The notes under the pieces: generated by a model
What the model was told of the DNA's origin: nothing
The model's database searches: none
Seen by the model: only the letters and a program-made list of their open reading frames with translations
Position numbers and translations under genes: made by a program
Assembly: GCF_900156105.1 (NCBI RefSeq)
Contig: NZ_FTMS01000012.1
Location: 62,001-126,000 of the forward strand
Source of the DNA: Alkalispirochaeta americana
GTDB taxonomy: Bacteria; Spirochaetota; Spirochaetia; DSM-27196; Alkalispirochaetaceae
DNA length: 64,000 bases
Direction: 5' to 3'
Shown: positions 30,838-38,581 of the stretch, piece by piece
Layout: the number at the start of each line of letters is the position of its first letter
How positions within the stretch are numbered: position 1 is the stretch's first letter

Positions 30838-33321
30838 GTGAGGCTTCCCTCCTATCCCGTTTCGGAGATACGCCAGGAGCTCACGCAGACGGTTCGGACC
30901 TGTCCCCTGACGGTTCTCCGGGCACCCCCGGGAACGGGCAAGTCCACCCTGGTGCCGCTCTTTCTCGCCGAGGCTGTCCCGGGGGAGATTTGGTTGCTGC
31001 AACCCCGTCGTGCGGCCGTGCGGGCCGTGGCCCAACGGTTGCGAACCCTGGCAGGGGAGACCGCTCCTGTGGGGTGGATCACCAGAGACGGGAGAGATCT
31101 GCCCCGAAACTGCAGGATCCTTGTCATGACCGAGGGGGTCTTTCTCCGGCGTCTTGTGGCAAATCCCGAGCTCCGGGGAGTTTCCTGCCTTCTTCTTGAT
31201 GAGTTCCACGAACGCTCTCTGGCGGTGGACCTGTCCTTTGTTCTGGCCCGGCAGGCCCAGGATGTGTTTGCTCCTCATCTCCGGATCCTGATTCTCTCGG
31301 CTACACTGGATGCTGCCTGGGTTCGCTCCCTGGGAGTGCCTGTGCTGGAGGCCGAGGCAAAAAGTCATCACCTTGAGATCCGATATCTGCCTCCTGGTCC
31401 GGGAGAAAGCGAGATCGACCAGGCTGCCGGGGTTGCTCTGGCCCGGCTTCGGCGGGGCAGGCAGGGGATACTGGTGTTTCTCCCCGGCGAGGGCGAGATC
31501 CGCCGTTGCCTGGAACGGCTGAAACGGAACGCCCCGGAAGCTACAGTTCTTCCTCTCTACGGACGGCAAACACCCGGGGAACAGAATCGTGCCCTGGAGC
31601 CTCCCAAAGAGGGTGAGCAACGAATTGTGGTGGCCACCAACGTTGCCGAGACCAGCTTGACCATTCCCGGGATAACCTGCGTGATCGACGGGGGCTTGCG
31701 TCGCCGCCCGGTGATTGACCGGGGAAGGGGAGTTCGCCGGATGGTAACAGACCGGATCAGCCAGGCCTCAGCGGTCCAGCGGGCGGGGCGGGCCGGCAGG
31801 ACGGGGCCGGGCGAGGCGCTGCGGCTCTGGCCCGAGACGGAACAGCTTCGTCCTTTTGACCCTCCCGAGATCACCACGGCGGATCTGGCGGGGCTTCTTC
31901 TTGTCCTGGCGGCCTGGGGCGATATCTCGCGGGACCACTACAGCTGGCCCGATCCTCCTCCTGCGGAACATCTTCTGGAGGCGCGGGAGCTTCTTGCCGA
32001 TCTGGGAGCTCTCGATCCCCGGGGAACGATCACCCCCCGGGGAGAGGCCCTCTACCAGCTTCCTCTGGAACCCCGTCTGGCTGCCATGGTTCTTGACGCC
32101 CGCGATTCTGCGAGGGCCCCTGTGCTGGCAGCGCTTCTGGAAGAGGGGGAGATCCTCCAACCCCACGCAGCCAGCCGTGCCGGGGCCAATCTGGAAGGGC
32201 GGCTCGAGATTCTGGAACACCACGATCTGGATCAGGGGAGCGAGAGCGACGACCTTCGCCCCGGTGCGGCCCGGCGAATCAAAACCGAGGCCCGGCGTAT
32301 TCAGGGAGTCCTCCGGAAGATTCCCGGAAAACTCTCGGGAGAGGAGCGGGGTCGCGTCGAGGGATGGAGTGGCCTGCTGGTGAGCGCCTTTCCCGATCGG
32401 GTGGGGCGTCGTCTGGAAGGAAACCGCTACCGTCTGATCAGGGGAGGCGAGTTTCGGCTCTTGCCGGGGCGGGACGGCTTTGCCCCTGACTGGATTGTTG
32501 CCGCCGAACTCCAGCAGGGGCCGGCTGGCGCCTCGATACAGCTGGCCATGTCTCTGGAAGAGCCTCTCCTGTCCTCGCTCGTGGCTGACCGTGAAACGGT
32601 GCAGGACGAGTTTTTCCTTCAGGATGGTCTGGTTCGGGTTCGCCGGCAGCGATACCTGGGAGATATCCTCCTTTCAGGGACTCCCCTGGCCCTGAAAGAG
32701 GCGGGTCGGGCCCGGGATGCCCTGGTTGATCTGGTTCGCCGCGAGGGGATTTCCTGCCTGGGGTGGAGCGATTCTGCCCGGCGCCTTCAAAAACGGTTGA
32801 TTTTTCTCTGGTCGCACCGGGTCCGGCTCGGGCAGGATTGGCCCGATCTCTCGGACCAGGGACTGGAAGAGACGCTGGATGAGTGGCTGCCTTCCGTCTT
32901 GTCGGATTCTCCGGGAGCGGATTGCCTGAAAGCGGTGTCCATGGTTCCTGTTTTGCAGGGCCGGGTTCCCTGGGATATCCTTCCGCTTCTGGACCGGCTG
33001 GCGCCGGACTTTTTCCGGCTTCCTGATGGCTTTCGCCAGCGTCTTCGCTACGAGGGAGACCGGTGGATTCTCTCGGCACGGATACAGCAGCTTTTTGGCC
33101 TGGTGGATCTGCCCCGGCCGGCGGGTATTCCTCTGGAGGTAGAGCTTCTCTCTCCCGCCCGGCGGCCCGTACAGCGTACTTCCGATCTGGCCGGGTTCTG
33201 GCGCTCTACCTATCAGGAGGTGCGCCGGGAACTCCGGGGGCGGTACCCCAAACACGCCTGGCCCGAGAATCCTCTGGAGATTCCCTCCGGAGAGGGCTCC
33301 CGATCGCGGCGCAGACAATAA
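30838..33321 (+). CDS. hrpB: ATP-dependent helicase HrpB
   Basis: 827 residues, GTG start 17 bp after the chemoreceptor gene. A DEAH/RHA-type helicase: Walker A APPGTGKST, motif II LLLDEFHERS (DEFH), motif III LSATLD, motif V TNVAETSLTIPG and motif VI QRAGRAGRTGPGEA. The HA2 and the HrpB-specific C-terminal regions follow (WSHRVRLGQDWPDLSDQGLE). It unwinds nucleic acid using ATP; the cellular role of bacterial HrpB is poorly defined. Length matches the family (about 800-840). Transcription probably ends near the hairpin at 33356-33388. Confidence 0.95.
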   Translation: MRLPSYPVSEIRQELTQTVRTCPLTVLRAPPGTGKSTLVPLFLAEAVPGEIWLLQPRRAAVRAVAQRLRTLAGETAPVGWITRDGRDLPRNCRILVMTEGVFLRRLVANPELRGVSCLLLDEFHERSLAVDLSFVLARQAQDVFAPHLRILILSATLDAAWVRSLGVPVLEAEAKSHHLEIRYLPPGPGESEIDQAAGVALARLRRGRQGILVFLPGEGEIRRCLERLKRNAPEATVLPLYGRQTPGEQNRALEPPKEGEQRIVVATNVAETSLTIPGITCVIDGGLRRRPVIDRGRGVRRMVTDRISQASAVQRAGRAGRTGPGEALRLWPETEQLRPFDPPEITTADLAGLLLVLAAWGDISRDHYSWPDPPPAEHLLEARELLADLGALDPRGTITPRGEALYQLPLEPRLAAMVLDARDSARAPVLAALLEEGEILQPHAASRAGANLEGRLEILEHHDLDQGSESDDLRPGAARRIKTEARRIQGVLRKIPGKLSGEERGRVEGWSGLLVSAFPDRVGRRLEGNRYRLIRGGEFRLLPGRDGFAPDWIVAAELQQGPAGASIQLAMSLEEPLLSSLVADRETVQDEFFLQDGLVRVRRQRYLGDILLSGTPLALKEAGRARDALVDLVRREGISCLGWSDSARRLQKRLIFLWSHRVRLGQDWPDLSDQGLEETLDEWLPSVLSDSPGADCLKAVSMVPVLQGRVPWDILPLLDRLAPDFFRLPDGFRQRLRYEGDRWILSARIQQLFGLVDLPRPAGIPLEVELLSPARRPVQRTSDLAGFWRSTYQEVRRELRGRYPKHAWPENPLEIPSGEGSRSRRRQ

Positions 33322-33325
33322 AAGA

Positions 33326-33371
33326 ATCGCGGGCAATCAAGAAAAAACTCGCCTGACACCGGATATTTCCG
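33326..33371. repeat. 46-bp direct repeat, copy 1
   Basis: Identical base for base to 36118-36163. It starts ATCGCGGGCAATCAAG and ends CCGGATATTTCCG. It lies directly after the hrpB stop codon. Together the copies bracket the fibronectin-III lipoprotein gene and its leader. Confidence 0.9.
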
Positions 33372-33388
33372 GAGTGAATATCCGGTGT
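33356..33388 (+). terminator. 12-bp inverted repeat after hrpB, overlapping repeat copy 1
   Basis: ACACCGGATATT (33356-33367) and AATATCCGGTGT (33377-33388) form a perfect stem with a 9-base loop. The following ATCTATTG is not a strong T-run. The left arm belongs to the 46-bp repeat; the right arm is absent from copy 2. Confidence 0.45.
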
Positions 33389-33678
33389 ATCTATTGTTCC
33401 TATCTTCTCTGATGGTTCAGAAAAAATTTCTCGGGAAAAGATTAAAAAAATTATGGCTATCATTGAATTTTTTTATGGCCGGGGTATGTTCTTCTGGAGT
33501 GGCTTAATCAAAGAGCATATATGAACAATAATTGTTTTTTTAAATTTAAAAAATGTCCTCTCTCAAAAAGTTTAGAAGGAGGTTGTTGCTGTCCTGAAAG
33601 ACATTCTCTTGGGAGCCCCTCAGCACCATCTGCCGAGGGGCTCATCGCCCTGGTTACACAAGTAGGAGAAATTATTTT
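33389..33678. other. AT-rich leader of the fibronectin-III lipoprotein gene
   Basis: This 290-bp stretch is much richer in A and T than its surroundings (for example TTTAAATTTAAAAAATG). It ends in a 9-bp GC stem, GAGCCCCTC (33613-33621) with GAGGGGCTC (33635-33643), about 35 bases before the lipoprotein ATG. The hairpin could be an attenuator or a 5'-UTR stability element. It contains the small open frame listed next. Confidence 0.5.
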
Positions 33679-33682
33679 ATGA
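33521..33682 (+). CDS. possible 53-residue leader peptide
   Basis: An open frame from ATG 33521 to a TGA at 33680-33682 that overlaps the lipoprotein ATG as ATGA. The product would be cysteine- and lysine-rich at the N-terminus (MNNNCFFKFKKCPL) with a CCC cluster. No good SD is seen and no family is recognised. The tight stop/start overlap is the only argument for translation, so this may be chance. Confidence 0.22.
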   Translation: MNNNCFFKFKKCPLSKSLEGGCCCPERHSLGSPSAPSAEGLIALVTQVGEIIL

Positions 33683-35946
33683 AATTTCGATTGCCCGTGG
33701 TTGCGGTCATCGCTGTAGCGGTGATTATGACCTTTTCTTGCGCTGATCCCTTTGAATACAACGAAAAGCCGAACGATACGCCCCATGATCAGTTGGCCTA
33801 TACGTTGCCCGCTCCCGAGGGGCTGGCCGCGAGTGCCTACGACGGCTTCGTGTATTTGTCCTGGAACCCTGTAAACAATGCCCAGCGGTACGCTATCTAC
33901 CGGGGTATCCCCGATGCCACGGCGCTTCAGCTGATCGGTATTGTAGATGCCGAGGAACCCATGGTTTATCCCGCCGGGAGAGCCCCCACCGTGGGTGGAG
34001 GCACCACCTACATGGATTACGTCAATCTGGACAACCGGATGCAGAATCTGCAGTACAATTACGCTGTTATGGCCATGCGGAACAGCGGACCCGACGTATC
34101 GGACTTGTTGTATGCGGACAGCAAAGTCTCCCGCACGATCACCGTGGAGGTTCCCTCGATTCCGGAGCTCGATACGCCCCTTCCTGCCCCGGAAAATGTA
34201 CGGGTTACTTCCCAGGGGTTCCGTCGTGTTTCCTGGGACCGGGTCGATCTGGCCAAAGGGTATCTGTTGATGAGCTTCGATCTGGGTGATACCGATGTTC
34301 GGAACGCTCTGGCCGAGACAACTCCCCAGGCGCGGGATCACAAGCTGATAAACGCTGGTGTTGTTATTGAGGCCGATGATACTCCTGGTGCCCCCTTTGA
34401 GGATATCCTCTGGACCAAGAATGCTGTCAGCCTGGATAATGGCCCGGAATACCTGTACCAGGGCTATATCTACGGTGTTGTTGCTTTTCCGTACGATGAC
34501 TACTTCACGGCCAGCGGAGTTTCTCTTTCGGTCAGACCCGAAAGTATCCTCGATGGCCCCGGAGGCCTGACCGCCACAACCACCCACAAGGAAGAGATCA
34601 TTCTGACCTGGGAAAAAGTTGCCGGTGCAGATACCTATGAGGTGTACCGATCTGAATCACCCGATGGTCCCTGGACTCTTCTGGAAAGCGATCCCGGAGA
34701 TTTTATCACCTATGGCTCTGCTGAAGATAAGATCTGGTATTACGACCGCGATGAAAATCTCGAAGCCGGTGTAGGATACACTAAATCCTATTACTACAAG
34801 GTCCGCGGAGTTGATACAGGTGATGCCAGTGTTGTAGCTCTCTTTTCCGATATGGAAAGTGGAAACATCACCAACGAAGCTGGCACTATAACGTTGGCAC
34901 AACCGGTGTTGTCGGCAACCTCGGGAACCTTTACAAACAAAATTGAACTCACCTGGCCTGCAGTGGACGAAGCTGAGCAGTACATCATCTACCGATCCAA
35001 TAATCACGGTGCAAGCTACCCGGCCGACGGAACGTATGTGGAACTGGTGGGTCCGAGCGAGTTTGAGTGGAAGGAAGGGACCGAAAATACACTTTTCTAC
35101 GAGGACGAGGATGTTGAACCAGGATTGGACGAACACCGCTACTACTGGTATATGGTAATCGCGGTGAAAGCGGACGGTAGCGTCTACAGCGAAAAGTCGG
35201 TGGCTGTCAGTGGTCACGTGGCTCCCTTCGATCAAGACGATTCCATTACCAACGTTCTGGTGGCCCCCCATATCGCATACCACTCCCAGGGTGGACAGGC
35301 TGGACAGATCCGGGTCCAGTGGCAGAATGTAGAGGCTGATCCTGTACAAGGTGCGCTTGGTGCCGAAGGGTACAGACTCTACTATTCCACTGAAGAAAAC
35401 GGTGAGTATACCCTGATCTCCACGATCAACGGCACCACCTCTAACGCCAGCGTCGTCGGAGTAGGAACCTTGAGCGAGAGTACCAACCAGGGCTACGACC
35501 TTCGTATCGATATCCCGGTAGGAGACCTCTTCGTTCGGGGTACGGAATACTACTTCCGCATGAAATCGCTGAACCATACTGAGACCATGGTAAGCACCAG
35601 ATCGAACGTTGCAAGAAACTTCCTGGACGGGTTGGACCAGGCGAACATCGCCCAGTCTAGCTGGAATAACGCCCAGAACCAGCTGGCGGTGCGGATCTCC
35701 GAAGCGGTGCACGGTGTGGATGTCCAGTACCGGCTTGAGCTACATAATGCTGAGTCGACCCCGGTTGACTCAGACGCTGCAGTGGAAACGTTCGTTGTCT
35801 TGGAAGTTGATCTTCTGGACGGCCATATTTTCGATCTCAGCGGTGTTGCTGATCAGGAATGGCACTGGACCATCCGTGCTCTGGATGCTGCCGGAACGCA
35901 GCAGCGCTCCTATTCTGATTGGAGTTCTTTCGAAAAGACTCCCTGA
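33679..35946 (+). CDS. lipoprotein with multiple fibronectin type III domains
   Basis: 755 residues, SD AGTAGGAGA. A signal peptide ends in the lipobox MTFSC, so the mature protein starts CADPFEYN. At least four FN3-like beta-sandwich modules follow, each with an L-x-W / Y-x-I-Y-R pattern (YLSWNPVNNAQRYAIYRG; LTWEKVAGADTYEVYRS; LTWPAVDEAEQYIIYRS; VQWQNVEADP). FN3 arrays act as spacers and protein or glycan binders on cell surfaces. Base composition is lower in GC than the genes around it. It sits between the 46-bp repeats with its own terminator, so it may be a movable unit. Surface exposure is inferred. Confidence 0.85.
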   Translation: MKFRLPVVAVIAVAVIMTFSCADPFEYNEKPNDTPHDQLAYTLPAPEGLAASAYDGFVYLSWNPVNNAQRYAIYRGIPDATALQLIGIVDAEEPMVYPAGRAPTVGGGTTYMDYVNLDNRMQNLQYNYAVMAMRNSGPDVSDLLYADSKVSRTITVEVPSIPELDTPLPAPENVRVTSQGFRRVSWDRVDLAKGYLLMSFDLGDTDVRNALAETTPQARDHKLINAGVVIEADDTPGAPFEDILWTKNAVSLDNGPEYLYQGYIYGVVAFPYDDYFTASGVSLSVRPESILDGPGGLTATTTHKEEIILTWEKVAGADTYEVYRSESPDGPWTLLESDPGDFITYGSAEDKIWYYDRDENLEAGVGYTKSYYYKVRGVDTGDASVVALFSDMESGNITNEAGTITLAQPVLSATSGTFTNKIELTWPAVDEAEQYIIYRSNNHGASYPADGTYVELVGPSEFEWKEGTENTLFYEDEDVEPGLDEHRYYWYMVIAVKADGSVYSEKSVAVSGHVAPFDQDDSITNVLVAPHIAYHSQGGQAGQIRVQWQNVEADPVQGALGAEGYRLYYSTEENGEYTLISTINGTTSNASVVGVGTLSESTNQGYDLRIDIPVGDLFVRGTEYYFRMKSLNHTETMVSTRSNVARNFLDGLDQANIAQSSWNNAQNQLAVRISEAVHGVDVQYRLELHNAESTPVDSDAAVETFVVLEVDLLDGHIFDLSGVADQEWHWTIRALDAAGTQQRSYSDWSSFEKTP

Positions 35947-35962
35947 TGATTGATTGAGGGAT

Positions 35963-35985
35963 AGACGCCGTTTGAAGCGGCGTCT
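35963..35985 (+). terminator. hairpin 1 after the FN3 lipoprotein gene
   Basis: AGACGCCG (35963-35970), loop TTTGAAG, CGGCGTCT (35978-35985): a perfect 8-bp stem with no T-run. A stronger terminator follows 15 bp later. Confidence 0.5.
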
Positions 35986-35999
35986 GTCGGGATACAGCA

Positions 36000-36032
36000 G
36001 GGCCTGCGGAAACTCTTTCGCAGGCCCTTTTT
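36000..36032 (+). terminator. strong intrinsic terminator after the FN3 lipoprotein gene
   Basis: GGGCCTGCG (36000-36008), 10-base loop, CGCAGGCCC (36019-36027) and TTTTT (36028-36032). It is a textbook rho-independent terminator. Confidence 0.9.
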
Positions 36033-36117
36033 CTGCGTTGAACTTTAGTGTGTGCCCGAGGGCAGGCAGAAAATCTGAATGATTTCTCTTCAGAAAACTC
36101 CCTCCAGGTATAAAGAG

Positions 36118-36163
36118 ATCGCGGGCAATCAAGAAAAAACTCGCCTGACACCGGATATTTCCG
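36118..36163. repeat. 46-bp direct repeat, copy 2
   Basis: Exact copy of 33326-33371, in the same orientation, 2792 bp downstream. Here the sequence after the repeat diverges at once and the hairpin's right arm is missing. It lies 53 bp before the next lipoprotein gene. Confidence 0.9.
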
Positions 36164-36216
36164 TTCCGGGGTGCTAGCTTTGTAGCGTGGGCAGGAACTC
36201 CTGCCGGTAATACCAC

Positions 36217-38232
36217 ATGACAAGGTTTTTTTCGGAACGCGCGCGGGGACTCAGGGTCTCTATGACAGCAGGGTTAATAGCTCTCCTCTTTTCCTGTTCC
36301 CCCGCCGGGATATGGCAGCAGGACGTGCGGGGTTTTGTCGACGATGGCCTCTCGCTGGTGACGATGGAGTCGCACCGCCTCTCCCGGCAGGGCGAGACGG
36401 CGCCGCTGCCGCGGGCGATCCCGGACCAGCCCCACACCCTGAGAATCACCCTGCGGAACCCCCGCGATTTCGACCTGGTCGTCACACTGGAGGTGGGGGA
36501 TCAGGGGCTCTTTTCTGCCGAGCCCCAGCTTGTGGCGGTGGATAACCGCCTTCTGGAGGTCCATTTTCACCCCCGGGAGGATGCCCGCGATCACCAGCTG
36601 GCCTTTCGGATTGATCTTCGAGCTCCCGAGATCGGGCGAACCTTTCCCTCCCTGGAGATATCCCTGGATTGCCGCTATCCCGATTCCGATATCACCGTGG
36701 ATATTGATTTGGCAACGCCGGGATCCCACGGCCTGGTGCTGACCCCGAACCCCCTCGAAGCGGTTCAGGGACAATCCGTGACGGTGGGCCTCGCCGGGGG
36801 ATCTCCTCTGGCCGGCGGAAGCGATTGGCGATGGTATCTGCAGGGGGATGTCATAGCGGGCCAGACCGGGGCTTCCCTGAATCTGGAGACGGCAGATCTT
36901 CTGGGCGACTACAACCTGGGGGTCTCCGTGGTCTATGAAGGGGTTAGCTACTCGGGAGACGCGGTGATCCGGGTGAGGCAGAGCGATCTTTCGACCTGCA
37001 CCGTCTGGTACGACGCATCCGGGGGAACAGGGGCTCCCGCCGAGAGCGATCACGCATCGGGGGATACCGTCACCGTGGGCGCTGCTCCTTCGCGGTCGGG
37101 CTACGATTTTCTCGGCTGGCAGAGCGATGACATTCCTCCCGCACCCGGCGGCCTCCATCAGCCTGGGGATACCTTCACCATGCCCCCCCGGAGCGTCTGG
37201 TTTACCGCCCTCTGGGAGGCCCAGGAACCGGCCGATATCACCGTGGATATTGATTTGGCAACGCCGGGATCCCACGGCCTGGTGCTGACCCCGAACCCCC
37301 TCGAAGCGGTTCAGGGACAATCCGTGACGGTGGGCCTCGCCGGGGGATCTCCTCTGGCCGGCGGAAGCGATTGGCGATGGTATCTGCAGGGGGATGTCAT
37401 AGCGGGCCAGACCGGGGCTTCCCTGAATCTGGAGACGGCAGATCTTCTGGGCGACTACAACCTGGGGGTCTCCGTGGTCTATGAAGGGGTGAGCTACTCG
37501 GGAGACGCGGTGATCCGGGTGAGGCAGAGCGATCTTTCGACCTGCACCGTCTGGTACGACTCTGTCGGGGGAACAGGGGCTCCCGCCGAGAGCGATCACG
37601 CATCGGGGGATACCGTCACCGTGGGCGCTGCTCCTTCGCGGTCGGGCTACGATTTTCTTGGCTGGCAGAGCGATGACATTCCTCCCGCACCCGGTGGCCT
37701 CCATCAGCCTGGGGATACCTTCACCATGCCCGGGAACCATGTTTTGTTCCGGGCCTCCTGGGAGCCCGATCTGTTGCCCGTGGAGAATCTTCAGGGTTCT
37801 GCAAATCATGTGAGCCAGACCTTGTCCCTGACCTGGACAGATCCCGATTCCCCGGCCCTGGAGGGGATACAGGTCACGTGGGGCCCGACGGGCGGGTCGG
37901 AAAACGGCTCCTTCTCTGTTGCTCCCGGCGCCGGGAGTGCCCTGATCGCGGGTGTCACCGAACCCGGGGTTTATCATATTTCGGTCCGGGCCATATACGA
38001 GGGCGGCGGGGAAGCACCAGAACAGACGGTGCAGATACAGCGCGTCGATTACGATAACTACAGCGTCGGTGTTATTGGCCCGGCGGGGGGAGTTATCTTC
38101 TACGAGCACGATAATCCCGCGAGTGCGGGCTGGCGCTTCCTTGAGGCGGCCCCAAGGGGCTGGTACGGTCCGGTGGAAGATCCGAGGTATGAATGGATCG
38201 GGGGGGGGAATATCAATCCATTAATGGCTTGA
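36217..38232 (+). CDS. lipoprotein with tandem Ig-like/InlB-type repeats, truncated at a G9 run
   Basis: As sequenced, 671 residues ending GGGNINPLMA. The signal peptide ends in the lipobox ALLFSC. After an N-terminal beta domain come two nearly identical 182-residue units, each an Ig-like segment (ITVDIDLATPGSHGLVLTP) plus a Listeria-Bacteroides/InlB-B repeat (WYDASGGTGAPAESD, then GYDFLGWQ). An FN3-like module (LSLTWTDPDSPALEGIQV) and the start of an Lcl/DUF1566 domain (GPAGGVIFYEHDNPASAGW) follow. Frame is lost at nine G residues (38200-38208); ten or seven G would give about 787 residues. The leader contains a GGCAGG-AACT-CCTGCC hairpin (36190-36205) and no clear SD. Confidence 0.82.
   Translation: MTRFFSERARGLRVSMTAGLIALLFSCSPAGIWQQDVRGFVDDGLSLVTMESHRLSRQGETAPLPRAIPDQPHTLRITLRNPRDFDLVVTLEVGDQGLFSAEPQLVAVDNRLLEVHFHPREDARDHQLAFRIDLRAPEIGRTFPSLEISLDCRYPDSDITVDIDLATPGSHGLVLTPNPLEAVQGQSVTVGLAGGSPLAGGSDWRWYLQGDVIAGQTGASLNLETADLLGDYNLGVSVVYEGVSYSGDAVIRVRQSDLSTCTVWYDASGGTGAPAESDHASGDTVTVGAAPSRSGYDFLGWQSDDIPPAPGGLHQPGDTFTMPPRSVWFTALWEAQEPADITVDIDLATPGSHGLVLTPNPLEAVQGQSVTVGLAGGSPLAGGSDWRWYLQGDVIAGQTGASLNLETADLLGDYNLGVSVVYEGVSYSGDAVIRVRQSDLSTCTVWYDSVGGTGAPAESDHASGDTVTVGAAPSRSGYDFLGWQSDDIPPAPGGLHQPGDTFTMPGNHVLFRASWEPDLLPVENLQGSANHVSQTLSLTWTDPDSPALEGIQVTWGPTGGSENGSFSVAPGAGSALIAGVTEPGVYHISVRAIYEGGGEAPEQTVQIQRVDYDNYSVGVIGPAGGVIFYEHDNPASAGWRFLEAAPRGWYGPVEDPRYEWIGGGNINPLMA
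36688..37731. repeat. 546-bp in-frame tandem duplication
   Basis: Unit 1 begins at 36688 and unit 2 at 37234, both with GATATCACCGTGGATATTGA. By eye only about seven mismatches occur over the first roughly 500 bp, after which the units diverge. The period of 546 bp equals 182 codons, so the frame is kept. The high identity implies recent duplication or active gene conversion. Confidence 0.93.
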
Positions 38233-38579
38233 GTTCCACGATCGGCACGGGTCTTGAGAACTCTCTTGCCATAGATCAGTGGCAGTCATCACAGGTAATG
38301 AACGCAGCCCGGGTCTGTCTCGCTCTTGAGATCAGCCACGACGGAGTTGACTACCACGACTGGTTTCTGCCCTCACGGAATGAACTGGCAGAAATGATGG
38401 GGTATAACACCTCCGACCCACCGGCCGGGGCGAATCTTGATCTGGATGTGATCGCCTACTGGTCATCAACACAGAATTTTCTGGAGCCCGATAAGGCTTG
38501 GACACGAAGTAGCACCAACGTTGAAAGTTCTGCCCATAAAGGTTTGCGATACACGGTCCGCCCGGTACGGAGGTTTTGA
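38193..38579 (+). pseudogene. out-of-frame Lcl/DUF1566 C-terminal part of the preceding lipoprotein
   Basis: After the G9 run the reading continues in the +1-shifted frame as QSINGLSSTIGTGLENS, then DWFLPSRNELAEMMG, AYWSSTQ and YTVRPVRRF. These are the hallmarks of the Lcl C-terminal / DUF1566 fold, found at the ends of many spirochaete and Legionella surface proteins (Lcl binds glycosaminoglycans). No independent SD or signal peptide supports separate translation; the ATG at 38193 is inside the upstream gene. It is best read as the severed C-terminus, present in protein only when the G run changes length or ribosomes slip. Confidence 0.82.
38200..38208 (+). repeat. homopolymeric G9 tract at the frameshift
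   Basis: Nine consecutive G residues, the longest G run noticed inside a coding region here. It lies exactly where the lipoprotein frame and its C-terminal domain part company. Confidence 0.92.
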
Positions 38580-38581
38580 CC

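Noticed and set aside
33520-33678. Riboswitch (for example cyclic-di-GMP) before the FN3 lipoprotein
   Set aside because: Only one long stem-loop is evident; the conserved bases and paired helices of known riboswitch classes were not found.
33326-36163. Integron-type gene cassette with attC sites
   Set aside because: The 46-bp repeats lack the RYYYAAC/GTTRRRY core pair and the usual attC fold, and no integron integrase is seen in the window.
36274-38109. 611-codon open frame on the minus strand over the repeat lipoprotein
   Set aside because: It mirrors the sense gene, including its duplication, has no SD, signal or family motif, and is expected in GC-rich coding DNA.
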